A DNA stretch of 51,342 bases from ATZT02 sp964655115 (GTDB lineage: Bacteria > Actinomycetota > Actinomycetes > S36-B12 > UBA5976), in assembly GCA_964655115.1 (NCBI GenBank), contig CAZZKM010000004.1, positions 1 through 51,342 on the forward strand, in the 5' to 3' direction. The position numbers and the translations under genes are program-made. Positions 17,570-26,602 of this stretch are shown here, one piece after another (position 1 is the first letter of the stretch; every line of letters starts with the position of its first letter). The notes under the pieces are model-generated. The model did no database searches, was not told where the DNA came from, and worked only from the letters and a program-made list of their open reading frames with translations.

Positions 17570-18760
17570 TTACTTAACGATTTTTGTAACTCTTCCTGCT
17601 CCTACTGTGCGGCCACCTTCACGAATTGCAAAACGAAGACCATCTTCCATTGCAATTGGTTGAATTAATTCAACTTTCATTTCAGTGTTGTCGCCTGGCA
17701 TAACCATTTCGACACCGTTTGGTAGTTGGCAAACACCAGTCACGTCAGTTGTACGGAAGTAGAACTGTGGACGGTAGTTATTGAAGAATGGAGTGTGACG
17801 TCCACCTTCGTCTTTGCTCAAAATATAAACTTGAGCTTCGAAATTTGTGTGAGGTGTTGCTGAACCTGGTTTAACAACAACCATTCCGCGCTCAACATCT
17901 TCTCTCTTGGTTCCGCGAAGTAACAAACCAACGTTTTCGCCAGCTTGACCTTCATCAAGAAGTTTGCGGAACATTTCAATTCCAGTAACGATGGTCTTTT
18001 GTGAAGTTTCACGAATACCTACGATTTCAACTTCTTCGTTAACTTTTACTTGACCACGTTCAATACGACCAGTGATAACTGTTCCACGACCAGTGATGGT
18101 GAAAACATCTTCAACTGGCATAAGGAATGGTTTATCAATTTCGCGTTTTGGTGTTGGAATGAATGAGTCAACTGCACCCATAAGTTCCATAATTGAATCT
18201 GCCCATTTTGCATCGCCTTCCAAAGCCTTTAATGCTGAGATGCGAACAATTGGAGTATCTTTTCCTGGGAATTCATACTTGTTTAGAAGTTCTCTAATTT
18301 CTTCTTCAACAAGTTCTAATAAATCTGGATCTGCTGTGTCGCACTTATTTAATGCAACAACGATTGCAGGTACACCAACTTGGCGTGCCAACAAAACGTG
18401 TTCTTTTGTTTGTGGCATTGGTCCGTCAGTTCCTGCAACTACAAGGATTGCTCCGTCCATCTGTGCTGCACCAGTAATCATGTTCTTGATGTAGTCAGCG
18501 TGTCCAGGGCAGTCAACGTGTGCATAGTGACGTGCTTCTGTTTGGTATTCGACGTGTGCAATCGAAATGGTGATACCGCGTTGACGCTCTTCAGGAGCTT
18601 TGTCAATTTGGTCGAACGGAGTAAATGGATTTACATCCGGATATTTGTCGTGTAGCACCTTGGTTATCGCCGCGGTCAATGTGGTTTTGCCGTGGTCGAT
18701 GTGGCCGATGGTGCCGATATTTACGTGCGGTTTTGTACGCTCGAATTTGGCCTTTGCCAC
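17570..18760 (-). CDS. tuf: Elongation factor Tu
   Basis: The protein has 396 residues and starts at GTG 18760, preceded by an AGGAG site 7 bases upstream. It delivers aminoacyl-tRNA to the ribosome as a GTPase. G1 (GHIDHGKTTL), the RGITIS switch I, DCPGHADY (G3) and NKCD (G4) are all present, followed by two β-barrel domains. It is the only copy in the window. It follows fusA by 74 bp in the str operon. Confidence 0.98.
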   Translation of the reverse strand: MAKAKFERTKPHVNIGTIGHIDHGKTTLTAAITKVLHDKYPDVNPFTPFDQIDKAPEERQRGITISIAHVEYQTEARHYAHVDCPGHADYIKNMITGAAQMDGAILVVAGTDGPMPQTKEHVLLARQVGVPAIVVALNKCDTADPDLLELVEEEIRELLNKYEFPGKDTPIVRISALKALEGDAKWADSIMELMGAVDSFIPTPKREIDKPFLMPVEDVFTITGRGTVITGRIERGQVKVNEEVEIVGIRETSQKTIVTGIEMFRKLLDEGQAGENVGLLLRGTKREDVERGMVVVKPGSATPHTNFEAQVYILSKDEGGRHTPFFNNYRPQFYFRTTDVTGVCQLPNGVEMVMPGDNTEMKVELIQPIAMEDGLRFAIREGGRTVGAGRVTKIVK

Positions 18761-18834
18761 TTTGCTTCTCCTCTGACCTGCGTTTTTTTATTCCGAATTT
18801 TTAGCAGTTTGCTAATGATCCGGATCTTTCTTTC
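18761..18834 (-). promoter_or_regulatory. fusA-tuf spacer with palindromes (tuf leader)
   Basis: Two symmetric elements lie back to back: GATCCGGATC (18817-18826) and the hairpin TTAGCA-AAC-TGCTAA (18815-18801), followed by an A-rich run to the AGGAG site. tuf often has its own promoter inside the str operon. No clear -35/-10 pair was assigned. Confidence 0.35.
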
Positions 18835-20934
18835 TTACTCGCCGCGAACCTTGGCAACAATTTCTTTCGAAACTGCATCTGGAACTTGCGCGTAAGAATG
18901 AAACTGCATTGTGTAACTTGCACGTCCTTGTGTTTTAGAACGTAAGTCACCTACGTAACCAAACATTTCACTTAATGGAACTAAAGCTTTAACAACTCTT
19001 GCGCCAGCTCTTTCGTCCATTGCTTGAATTTGGCCACGACGTGAATTCAAATCTCCAATTACATCTCCCATGAAATCTTCAGGAGTTACAACTTCAACAT
19101 CCATCATTGGTTCTAACAAAACTGGATGTGCTTTTCTGGCTGCTTCTTTAAATGCCATTGATCCTGCAATTTTGAATGCAAGTTCGGAAGAGTCAACATC
19201 ATGGTAAGCACCATCTTGCAAAGTTACTTTGATATCAACCATTTGATATCCAGCTAAAACTCCATTAGTCATTGCTTCTTGTGCGCCATCATCAACTGAA
19301 GGAATATATTCTCTTGGAATACGTCCACCTGTTACTTTATTAATGAATTCATAACCGCCACCTTCAGTGAGGTTTGGTTCAATATCAACAATTACGCGAG
19401 CAAATTGTCCAGCACCACCAGATTGTTTCTTATGGGTGTAATCAACTTTTTCAACTTTTTTAGTAATTGTTTCTCTGTATGCAACTTGAGGTTTACCAAC
19501 ATTTGCTTCAACTTTAAATTCTCTCTTCATGCGATCTACTAAAACTTCAAGGTGCAATTCACCCATTCCACCAATAATGGTTTGACCGGTTTCTTCATCT
19601 CCACGAACATGGAAGGTTGGATCTTCTTCTGCAAGTCTTTGAATAGCTGTGGCAAGTTTGTCTTGATCGTTCTTAGTTTTTGGTTCAATTGCTACGTGAA
19701 TAACTGGATCTGGGAAATCCATTGATTCCAGAACAACTGGTTTATCCATGTCACATAAGGTGTCTCCAGTTGTGGTGTCTTTTAGACCCATTACCGCAAC
19801 AATGGAACCTGCTGAAGCTGATTCTTTTTCATCACGCTTATTTGCGTGCATTTGATAAATTTTTCCAATTCTTTCTTTTCTATCTTTGGTGCTATTTAAT
19901 ACACCTGTGCCTGGTTCTAATTTTCCAGAATAAATTCTTATGTAAGTTAATTTTCCAAGATGAGGATCACTCATAATTTTGAAAGCTAAAGCAGAAAATG
20001 GTTCGGTATCTGATGGAGATCTTTCAATTTCAACTGAAGAATCGCCTTGTTTAAATCCTTTGATTGAACCAATATCTAATGGAGATGGAAGGTAACGAGT
20101 TACCGCATCCAACATTTGTTGCACACCTTTGTTTTTAAAGGCTGATCCCATAATTACGGGAACTACTGTGAAGTTAACTGTGCCTTTTCTAATTGCGGCA
20201 ATTATTTGTTCTGTTGAAGGTTCTTTTTCTTCCATGAACAATTCCATAATTGAATCGTCAACGTCAGCTAACTTTTCAATCATTTCTGCTCTTTTAGCTT
20301 TTGCTTCTTCCAACATGTTGGCAGGAATTTCTTCAGTTCTAAATTCATCACCTTTGTTTGCTTCTAAATCCCAAACGTAGGCTTTCATATCGATTAGATC
20401 TACGATTCCAGCAAATTCACTTTCAGTTCCAATTGGAAGTTGAAGTAAAACAACTGGAGCACTTAATCTTTCAATCAACATGTCGTAAGTGCGGGTGTAA
20501 ACAGCACCTGTTCTATCTAATTTGTTGATAAATGCAATTCTTGGAACTTTGTAACGATCAGCTTGGCGCCAAACTGTTTCAGATTGTGGTTCAACTCCAG
20601 CAACACCATCAAATACTGCAACTGCGCCGTCTAAAACTCTTAGAGATCTTTCAACTTCAACAGTGAAATCTACGTGGCCTGGGGTATCGATGATGTTAAT
20701 TGTGTGATCTTTCCAAGTACAAGTAGTTGCAGCAGAAGTAATAGTGATTCCGCGTTCTTGTTCTTGTGGCATCCAGTCCATAGTTGCTGCGCCATCATGA
20801 ACTTCACCAATTTTGTAATTAACACCTGTGTAGAAAAGAATTCTTTCAGTGGTTGTAGTTTTACCAGCATCAATGTGAGCCATGATGCCAATATTTCTGG
20901 TCTTGGCTAAATCTAATTGAGTTCCGGTTGCCAC
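18835..20934 (-). CDS. fusA: Elongation factor G
   Basis: The protein has 699 residues and starts at GTG 20934. It catalyses GTP-dependent translocation and, with RRF, ribosome recycling. G1 is AHIDAGKTTTTE, switch I has RGITITSAA, G3 is DTPGHVDF and G4 is NKLDR. Domain IV contains PREYIPSVDDGAQEAM. It lies 12 bp after rpsG. Confidence 0.98.
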   Translation of the reverse strand: MATGTQLDLAKTRNIGIMAHIDAGKTTTTERILFYTGVNYKIGEVHDGAATMDWMPQEQERGITITSAATTCTWKDHTINIIDTPGHVDFTVEVERSLRVLDGAVAVFDGVAGVEPQSETVWRQADRYKVPRIAFINKLDRTGAVYTRTYDMLIERLSAPVVLLQLPIGTESEFAGIVDLIDMKAYVWDLEANKGDEFRTEEIPANMLEEAKAKRAEMIEKLADVDDSIMELFMEEKEPSTEQIIAAIRKGTVNFTVVPVIMGSAFKNKGVQQMLDAVTRYLPSPLDIGSIKGFKQGDSSVEIERSPSDTEPFSALAFKIMSDPHLGKLTYIRIYSGKLEPGTGVLNSTKDRKERIGKIYQMHANKRDEKESASAGSIVAVMGLKDTTTGDTLCDMDKPVVLESMDFPDPVIHVAIEPKTKNDQDKLATAIQRLAEEDPTFHVRGDEETGQTIIGGMGELHLEVLVDRMKREFKVEANVGKPQVAYRETITKKVEKVDYTHKKQSGGAGQFARVIVDIEPNLTEGGGYEFINKVTGGRIPREYIPSVDDGAQEAMTNGVLAGYQMVDIKVTLQDGAYHDVDSSELAFKIAGSMAFKEAARKAHPVLLEPMMDVEVVTPEDFMGDVIGDLNSRRGQIQAMDERAGARVVKALVPLSEMFGYVGDLRSKTQGRASYTMQFHSYAQVPDAVSKEIVAKVRGE

Positions 20935-20946
20935 TTTAATTTTCCT

Positions 20947-21417
20947 TTACCAGCGATAGTGAGCAAATGCTTTATTTGCTTCAGCCATCTTGTGAGTGTC
21001 TTCGCGTTTTTTAACTGATGCACCTAAACCATTTGATGCATCTAAAATTTCATTTGTTAATCTTTCGGTCATTGATTTTTCTCTACGTTCACGTGAGTAA
21101 TCAACTAACCATCTCAATGCAAGTGCGGTTGCTCTTGCAGGTTTTACTTCAACTGGAACTTGATAAGTTGCTCCACCAACTCTTCTTGATTTAACTTCAA
21201 CTGTTGGTTTGATATTTTCTAAAGCTTTTTTCAAAATTGTTAATGCGTCAGTTCCACTTTTATCTTTTGCACCATTTAATGCACCATAAACAATTGATTC
21301 TGCAGTTGATTTTTTACCACGAGATAAAATTTTGTTAACTAATTGTGTAATTAATGGAGAATTATAAACTGGATCAGAAACTAATGGACGTTTTAAAGCA
21401 GGACCTTTACGTGGCAT
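20947..21417 (-). CDS. rpsG: 30S ribosomal protein S7
   Basis: The protein has 156 residues. MPRKGPALKR, the VNKILSRGKKSTAESIVYGAL region and GGATYQVPVEV are diagnostic. S7 nucleates the 30S head and contacts the E-site tRNA. Its start overlaps the rpsL stop by one base. Confidence 0.97.
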   Translation of the reverse strand: MPRKGPALKRPLVSDPVYNSPLITQLVNKILSRGKKSTAESIVYGALNGAKDKSGTDALTILKKALENIKPTVEVKSRRVGGATYQVPVEVKPARATALALRWLVDYSRERREKSMTERLTNEILDASNGLGASVKKREDTHKMAEANKAFAHYRW

Positions 21418-21791
21418 TAACTTTTCTCTTTCTTTGCACCATAACGGCTGCGAGCTTGCTTACGATCCTTCACACCTTGTGTATCTAGTGCGCCACGAAT
21501 AATTTTGTAACGAACACCTGGCAAATCTTTTACACGACCACCACGAACTAAAACAATTGAATGTTCTTGCAAATTATGTCCAACACCTGGAATATATGCA
21601 GTTACTTCCATTCCGGAAGATAAACGAACACGTGCAACTTTTCTTAATGCAGAATTAGGTTTTTTTGGAGTTGTTGTATAAACGCGAGTACAAACTCCTC
21701 TGCGTTGAGGTGAACCTTTTAACGCAGGAGTTTTACTCTTAGCCGATTTTTCAATACGACCTTTGCGTACGAGTTGTTGAATCGTAGGCAC
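21417..21791 (-). CDS. rpsL: 30S ribosomal protein S12
   Basis: The protein has 124 residues, starts at GTG 21791 and is the first gene of the str operon. TTPKKPNSALRKVARV carries the lysine that is a streptomycin-resistance hotspot in wild-type form, and the PGVRYKIIRG region also looks wild type. S12 monitors decoding in the A site. Confidence 0.97.
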   Translation of the reverse strand: MPTIQQLVRKGRIEKSAKSKTPALKGSPQRRGVCTRVYTTTPKKPNSALRKVARVRLSSGMEVTAYIPGVGHNLQEHSIVLVRGGRVKDLPGVRYKIIRGALDTQGVKDRKQARSRYGAKKEKS

Positions 21792-21967
21792 GAAAGTGTT
21801 ACTCCAGTTTCTTTTTGTGTTGGTCTTTCGATCTTGCTGAAAGTTCTAGAATCAAATGTGTGAGGGAAAAATCCCTTTTTCCATTTGAGACGCGAGATAC
21901 CAATCTACGCAATAGCCACGGCGCGCCCGACATCGGGGGTCGAGTTCCCAGGCGATAGCCTCTGAAT
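21792..21967 (-). promoter_or_regulatory. str-operon promoter/leader region with hairpins and a GC-rich block
   Basis: This 176-bp spacer separates the leftward str operon from a rightward lipoprotein gene. The leader carries a hairpin GGAAAAA-loop-TTTTTCC (21882-21865). Farther upstream (21903-21967) the composition changes to markedly G+C-rich, with small stems CCCGA/TCGGG and GGC-GATA-GCC. The promoter must lie here because it drives the largest operon in the window, but only a weak candidate (TTGCGT, 18-bp gap, TCAAAT) is visible on the minus strand. Confidence 0.5.
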
Positions 21968-22396
21968 GTGCTAAAGAGACTATTTATCGTAATTATGACT
22001 TTTGGGGCACTTTCAGCCTGCGTTCAGGCAGATCCTCCAGTCTGGACTCAAGCAGATACCGATATATATGTAGTCAATTGTGCGACTTTTGAACAAAAGC
22101 CAGTCGAATTAGTGCTTTATTGCGCAGACGCTGGTCAAATTTTGACCGAAATCAGCTGGTCCAGCTGGACCAGTGAAGAAGCCGTGGGCAGTGGCACCTC
22201 TACCACAAATGATTGTGAGCCAAATTGTGCTGCGGGCACCGATGTAGTCACAAAAGTAGACATCAAATTATTAAAACCTGTCGAATCAGCTGAAGGTCGA
22301 CTAGTTTTTAGTCAAATTGAAATGCAATATGAAAATCCACAACCATCTGGTGTGATGGATGAAATTTTAGACTTACCCACAGATATTTTGCGATAG
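21968..22396 (+). CDS. Secreted lipoprotein of unknown function
   Basis: The protein has 142 residues and starts at GTG 21968. The signal peptide ends in a lipobox (LSAC, Cys near residue 17), so it should be lipid-anchored outside the membrane. The mature part has the actinobacterial pattern CADAG, then a WSSWTSEEAVGSG segment, then NDCEPNCAAG, in which four cysteines probably form disulfides. This pattern recurs in small secreted actinobacterial proteins of unknown function. It is followed by ndh after 26 bp and may be co-transcribed. Confidence 0.7.
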   Translation: MLKRLFIVIMTFGALSACVQADPPVWTQADTDIYVVNCATFEQKPVELVLYCADAGQILTEISWSSWTSEEAVGSGTSTTNDCEPNCAAGTDVVTKVDIKLLKPVESAEGRLVFSQIEMQYENPQPSGVMDEILDLPTDILR

Positions 22397-22422
22397 TTAA
22401 CTAGTAACGCAATACTTAGCCC

Positions 22423-23628
22423 ATGAAAGTTGTGATTATCGGTGCTGGTTTTGCCGGATTGACTGTTGCCCAAAAACTTGCCAAGCAAAAAGATTTTGAA
22501 ATAACCATTATTGATAAAAATCCATATCAACTTTTTTCTCCTCTTTTATACCAAGTCGCTACAGGTGGATTACCAGAAGATGACATTGCATATCCCATAC
22601 GAGCTGCAATTCCTGGAGTTAAGTATCTACGAGGCGAATTAATAAAAATTAATGAGTCAGAAAATAGTATTACGTTAAAAGATCAAACAAGTCTTGAATT
22701 TGAATATTTAGTCTTAGCAACAGGAAGTACTGGAAATACTTTTGGAATTCCTGGAGTTAAAGAAAATACATTGCAAATGAAAACAATTGCAGAAGCAAGA
22801 GCAATTAAATACAGGCTTTTAAGTATGTATGAAGAAATTGAAGCAGGACATAAACCAAAAGATTCACTTAAAGTAATAGTTGTTGGGGCAGGTCCGACAG
22901 GTGTAGAAATTTCTGGCGCAGTTGCAGAATTACAAAAAAGTATGAAACATGAATTTCCAGATATTTATAAACATGCCTCAGTTACCTTAGTTGAAGCAGG
23001 TTCAAGAGTTTTGCCAATGTTTAAAGAAAAATCTTCAATGCATGCTCAGAAAGAATTAGAAGAAATTGGCGTAACTGTAAAAACTAATTCTGAAGTAGAT
23101 CGCATGTATGAATCAACAGTGCATTTAAAAAATGGTGAAATATTAATGGCGGGCACAATTATTTGGGCAGCAGGAGTTGCAGCACATTCTGAATGGGCAA
23201 AAATTGGTGAAGCTGATAGATCTAATCGAATAATCGTTGATGAATATTTAAGATCTAAACCAAATATTTTTGTTATAGGAGATGGCGCACACTTCAAATT
23301 AGACGGCAAACCTTTACCGATGGTTGCTCCAGTTGCAATGCAAATGGGAAGACATGTGGCAAAACAAATTTTGAATTTAAAAAATAACAAACCTTTAACA
23401 AAATTTAAATATAAAGATAAAGGTCAAATGGCGACTATTGGTAGAAGAAGAGCAGTTGTGGAAATGCCTAATGGGTTGAGATTTCATGGCACCCTTGCCT
23501 GGCTTACTTGGCTTGCTTTGCACGTTTTCTATTTAGCTGGGGGCAGAAATCGAATAAGTGTTATTGCAGACTGGATGTGGAATTACATTGCTTGGGGAAT
23601 TGGGCCAAGAAGAACTGTGATCGAATAA
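22423..23628 (+). CDS. ndh: Type II NADH dehydrogenase (NADH:quinone oxidoreductase)
   Basis: The protein has 401 residues and is a peripheral membrane flavoprotein that passes electrons from NADH to quinone without pumping protons. It has two Rossmann motifs: GAGFAG near residue 7 for FAD, and VVVGAGPTGVEISG near 155 for NADH. The C-terminal FVIGDGAHF segment binds FAD, and the C-terminal region is amphipathic (WLTWLALHVFYLAG). Length and order fit NDH-2. A DUF2200 gene follows after 20 bp. Confidence 0.92.
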   Translation: MKVVIIGAGFAGLTVAQKLAKQKDFEITIIDKNPYQLFSPLLYQVATGGLPEDDIAYPIRAAIPGVKYLRGELIKINESENSITLKDQTSLEFEYLVLATGSTGNTFGIPGVKENTLQMKTIAEARAIKYRLLSMYEEIEAGHKPKDSLKVIVVGAGPTGVEISGAVAELQKSMKHEFPDIYKHASVTLVEAGSRVLPMFKEKSSMHAQKELEEIGVTVKTNSEVDRMYESTVHLKNGEILMAGTIIWAAGVAAHSEWAKIGEADRSNRIIVDEYLRSKPNIFVIGDGAHFKLDGKPLPMVAPVAMQMGRHVAKQILNLKNNKPLTKFKYKDKGQMATIGRRRAVVEMPNGLRFHGTLAWLTWLALHVFYLAGGRNRISVIADWMWNYIAWGIGPRRTVIE

Positions 23629-23648
23629 CTAATTAAATAAAATAAAGT

Positions 23649-23990
23649 ATGTCCAAAATATTTAAAATGGCTGTAGCAGATGTCTACCCTCTTTATGTTA
23701 CAAAGATTGAAAGAAAAGGAAGAAAAAAATCTGAACTGAATAAAGTTATATTTTGGCTCACAGGTTTAGATAATGAAGGTTTAAAACTTCACTTAAAAAA
23801 TAAAACAACTTTTGAAGACTTCTTTAAAAAAGTAAAAATTAACCCAAAAGCTAAATTAATAACGGGCAATATTTGTGGGGTTAAAGTGGAAGATATTAAA
23901 GATCCCTTAATGAAAAAAGTTCGTTACTTAGATAAATTAGTGGATGAACTTGCTAAGGGTAAATCTTTAGAAAAAATTCTAAGAAGTTAG
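23649..23990 (+). CDS. DUF2200 family protein
   Basis: This 113-residue soluble basic protein matches DUF2200 over its whole length (KIFKMAVADVYPLYVTKIERKGR, WLTGLDNEGL, and a C-terminal RYLDKLVDELAKGK). The family has no settled function. Its stop overlaps the convergent dehydratase gene by 4 bp. Confidence 0.75.
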   Translation: MSKIFKMAVADVYPLYVTKIERKGRKKSELNKVIFWLTGLDNEGLKLHLKNKTTFEDFFKKVKINPKAKLITGNICGVKVEDIKDPLMKKVRYLDKLVDELAKGKSLEKILRS

Positions 23991-25105
23991 ATTTGTGAAA
24001 TCTGATATTTTGAATTATTTAACCAATTTGGATTAATCTCTACTCCCCATCCTGGTTCATTGCTAATTTGAATCTTGCCATCTTCAATTTTGAATGGATC
24101 GCCTAAAAATAAATCTTTTTGCCAAGGATAATAATCTTCGCCTTCGATTGAAAATTCTAAATATTTGCCTGAATTTTTTATTGCTTTTAATAAATGCATA
24201 GTACAAATTGTTACCAGAGATAAATTTGCAGAATGCGGTGTTATCGATTTACCAACATTTTCTGCCATCTTTGCAACTTTTAGAGTGCGACTTATTCCAC
24301 CCATGTACATCACATCGGGTTGACAAATATCAACCACATTCTTTTCAATCATTTGCTTCCAAACAATAAAATCCCAATCTTGTTCACCTCCGGTGATGTC
24401 TATATCTAGTGCATCTCTAACTTTCTTGGTTTCTTCTAATTCCCAATATCGGCATGGTTCTTCAAAATGATCAATCCCAAAATCTTGTAACATCTTGCCA
24501 ATTTCAATTGCTTTTTCTGCACTAAATCCACTATTAGCATCCACTAATTTGTTTGTAGTTTGACCTAAAGATTCACTGACAGTTTTAATTATTTCTTCAG
24601 TTCTTCCAGGCCACTCATCTATGTCTCGTCCATTTTCTGCACCGATTCTCCATTTGAATGCATCAAACCCATATTTATCTTGTAATTTTAAAAATCTGTT
24701 TGCTTCATCTTGTGGTTTAATATCTCGCTTCATACTTGATGCATAAACTCTCAACTTCCCTGTTGAGCCACCCAACAATTCCACTACAGGCTTGTCAAAA
24801 AATTTTCCATACAAATCCCATATCGCTGTGTCTAATCCAGCTAATGCCCTACACCTGTAACTTCCAGGATATTTGTGCTCTTTTTCTTCAATTAAAGTAA
24901 TTAATTCTTCTAAGTTTTCTAAGTTCATTCCAATTGCCCATGGAGCGATTTGACGATGAAATATCTGGGCAGTTATATCTGCGTTATAGGTCGATGTCTG
25001 ACCCCAACCCACATTTCCACTTGTTGTAGTTAATTTAACAAAACAGACAAATTCATTTGAAAAAGTTTCTAATTTAGATATTTTTCCTAAATCTGATTTA
25101 TCCAT
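23987..25105 (-). CDS. Enolase-superfamily protein, mandelate racemase/muconate lactonizing enzyme-like (probable sugar-acid dehydratase)
   Basis: The protein has 372 residues. The three metal ligands are visible: D~188 in VDANSG, E~213 in HFEEP and E~240 in GGEQD. A lysine-containing FKWRIG segment near 160 gives the KxR acid/base motif. D~264 (CQPDVMYMGG) and H~289 (TPHSAN) form the His/Asp dyad of the mandelate racemase subgroup. These enzymes abstract the α-proton of a carboxylate, most often to dehydrate an aldonic acid. The substrate cannot be told from sequence. It is last in the leftward operon after the aldehyde dehydrogenase (3-bp gap), which fits a sugar-acid catabolic route. Confidence 0.8.
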   Translation of the reverse strand: MDKSDLGKISKLETFSNEFVCFVKLTTTSGNVGWGQTSTYNADITAQIFHRQIAPWAIGMNLENLEELITLIEEKEHKYPGSYRCRALAGLDTAIWDLYGKFFDKPVVELLGGSTGKLRVYASSMKRDIKPQDEANRFLKLQDKYGFDAFKWRIGAENGRDIDEWPGRTEEIIKTVSESLGQTTNKLVDANSGFSAEKAIEIGKMLQDFGIDHFEEPCRYWELEETKKVRDALDIDITGGEQDWDFIVWKQMIEKNVVDICQPDVMYMGGISRTLKVAKMAENVGKSITPHSANLSLVTICTMHLLKAIKNSGKYLEFSIEGEDYYPWQKDLFLGDPFKIEDGKIQISNEPGWGVEINPNWLNNSKYQISQI

Positions 25106-25108
25106 ATA

Positions 25109-26602
25109 TTAAGGTAATTTAATCATCACGTGCTTAATTTGAGTATATTCCTCTAACGAATATATTGATCTTTCTTTCCCATAACCTGATTCTTTAAAAC
25201 CACCCCAAGGCATTTCTGCAGTAACTGCTCCGTGATCATTAATCCAAACTGTTCCAAATTTTAATCTTCGACTCGCTTCCATAGCCATTCCTACATTATT
25301 AGTAAAAATTGATGAACCAAGTCCATATTTAACATCATTTGCTAATTCAATCGCATGAAAGTCATCGTCTGCTTTTTGAATGGTCACCACTGGACCAAAA
25401 ACTTCTGATTGAATTATTTCAAAATTTTGTTCAACGTTTGAAATAATAGTCGGTTCAAATAGAAACCCTTTATTTCCAATTTTTTCTCCACCTAATTCGA
25501 TTTTTGCACCTGCTTGTTGACTTCTTTGCACAAAATTAATTACATTCTTAAAATGATTTTCATGAGTTAATGGACCCATTTCGGTCGACTGCAAGCTAGG
25601 ATCACCAACTTTTAAAGTTGAAATACTAGTTATTAAGGCATTTAATACTTTTTCATAACTTTTTTTTGTGACAATTATTCTAGTTGCAGCACTGCAATCT
25701 TGACCTGCATTCCAGAAAGAAGCCCACTTTAAACTTTCTGCAACAACCTCAGGATCAGCATCATCTAAAATAATTGAAGGCGCTTTCCCTCCTAGCTCTA
25801 AATGCACATGTTTTAAAGTTTCTGAGGCAATTTGCGCAACGATCTTACCGGTCTTTGTTCCGCCTGTTAACGAAACTATGTCGATATCTTTATTTTTTGC
25901 TAGTTGAGCTCCTGCGGTAGTTCCATAACCTGTAATTACATTGATTACACCAGGTGGAAAAATTTCATTTGCTAATTTTGCAAGTCTTAAAGTCGTTAAT
26001 GGTGTTTGCTCTGACGGTTTTAAAACAATAGTATTTCCCGCTGCTAATGCTGGACTCATTTTTGTGATTGCAGTCAAAAGTGGATAGTTCCAAGGTGTAA
26101 TTAATCCTGCAACACCTATAGGTTCTCGTCTAATTATCGATGTGTAACCCTTTGCATATTCGCCTGCTGATCTGCCTTCTAATGTTCTTCCAGCCCCAGC
26201 AAAAAATTTAAGTCGATCAGCTCCACTTTTGATTTCACCACCGACAACAGATATTGGATGGCCTGAATTTATTGTCTCTAATTGAGATAAATTTTCTATA
26301 TCTTCAAGCAACCTATTTGATAATTCAATTAATAAATCAGCTCGCTCTTTTGGTGGCATCCTCCCCCAATCAAAAGAGGCATTTTTAGCAGCAGTTGCTG
26401 CACTATCTACATCTTCTACTGTTACCGCAGGCACTTCAGCAATTATTTCCTCATTAATTGGATTTATTACTGAAATTGTTTCTTCGTTACTTGATTCAAC
26501 CCATTTACCATTAATTAAATTTTTTTCTATTATTAATTCTTTATTCAAAGACAAGGACACTTCTTGCTCCCTCTCCTTTGCGTAACTGTTCAAACGCGTC
26601 AT
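25109..26602 (-). CDS. NAD(P)+-dependent aldehyde dehydrogenase
   Basis: The frame has 497 residues. The catalytic cysteine (~303, AGQDCSAATR) and the general-base glutamate (HLELGGKAPS, ~269) are present, with the PWNYPLL, KPSEQTP and SLTGGTKTG cofactor-binding motifs. It oxidises an aldehyde to a carboxylate in the cytosol. The 5' end is uncertain: ATG 26602 would overlap the upstream alcohol dehydrogenase by 62 bp. GTG 26560 (overlap 20 bp, with GGGAG just upstream) removes an unconserved 14-residue lead and looks better. It belongs to the catabolic operon with the alcohol dehydrogenase and the enolase-superfamily enzyme. Confidence 0.9.
   Translation of the reverse strand: MTRLNSYAKEREQEVSLSLNKELIIEKNLINGKWVESSNEETISVINPINEEIIAEVPAVTVEDVDSAATAAKNASFDWGRMPPKERADLLIELSNRLLEDIENLSQLETINSGHPISVVGGEIKSGADRLKFFAGAGRTLEGRSAGEYAKGYTSIIRREPIGVAGLITPWNYPLLTAITKMSPALAAGNTIVLKPSEQTPLTTLRLAKLANEIFPPGVINVITGYGTTAGAQLAKNKDIDIVSLTGGTKTGKIVAQIASETLKHVHLELGGKAPSIILDDADPEVVAESLKWASFWNAGQDCSAATRIIVTKKSYEKVLNALITSISTLKVGDPSLQSTEMGPLTHENHFKNVINFVQRSQQAGAKIELGGEKIGNKGFLFEPTIISNVEQNFEIIQSEVFGPVVTIQKADDDFHAIELANDVKYGLGSSIFTNNVGMAMEASRRLKFGTVWINDHGAVTAEMPWGGFKESGYGKERSIYSLEEYTQIKHVMIKLP

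Noticed and set aside
21903..21967. A tRNA or tmRNA fragment in the GC-rich island
   Set aside because: Only a T-arm-like segment is visible; no acceptor or anticodon stem can be drawn.
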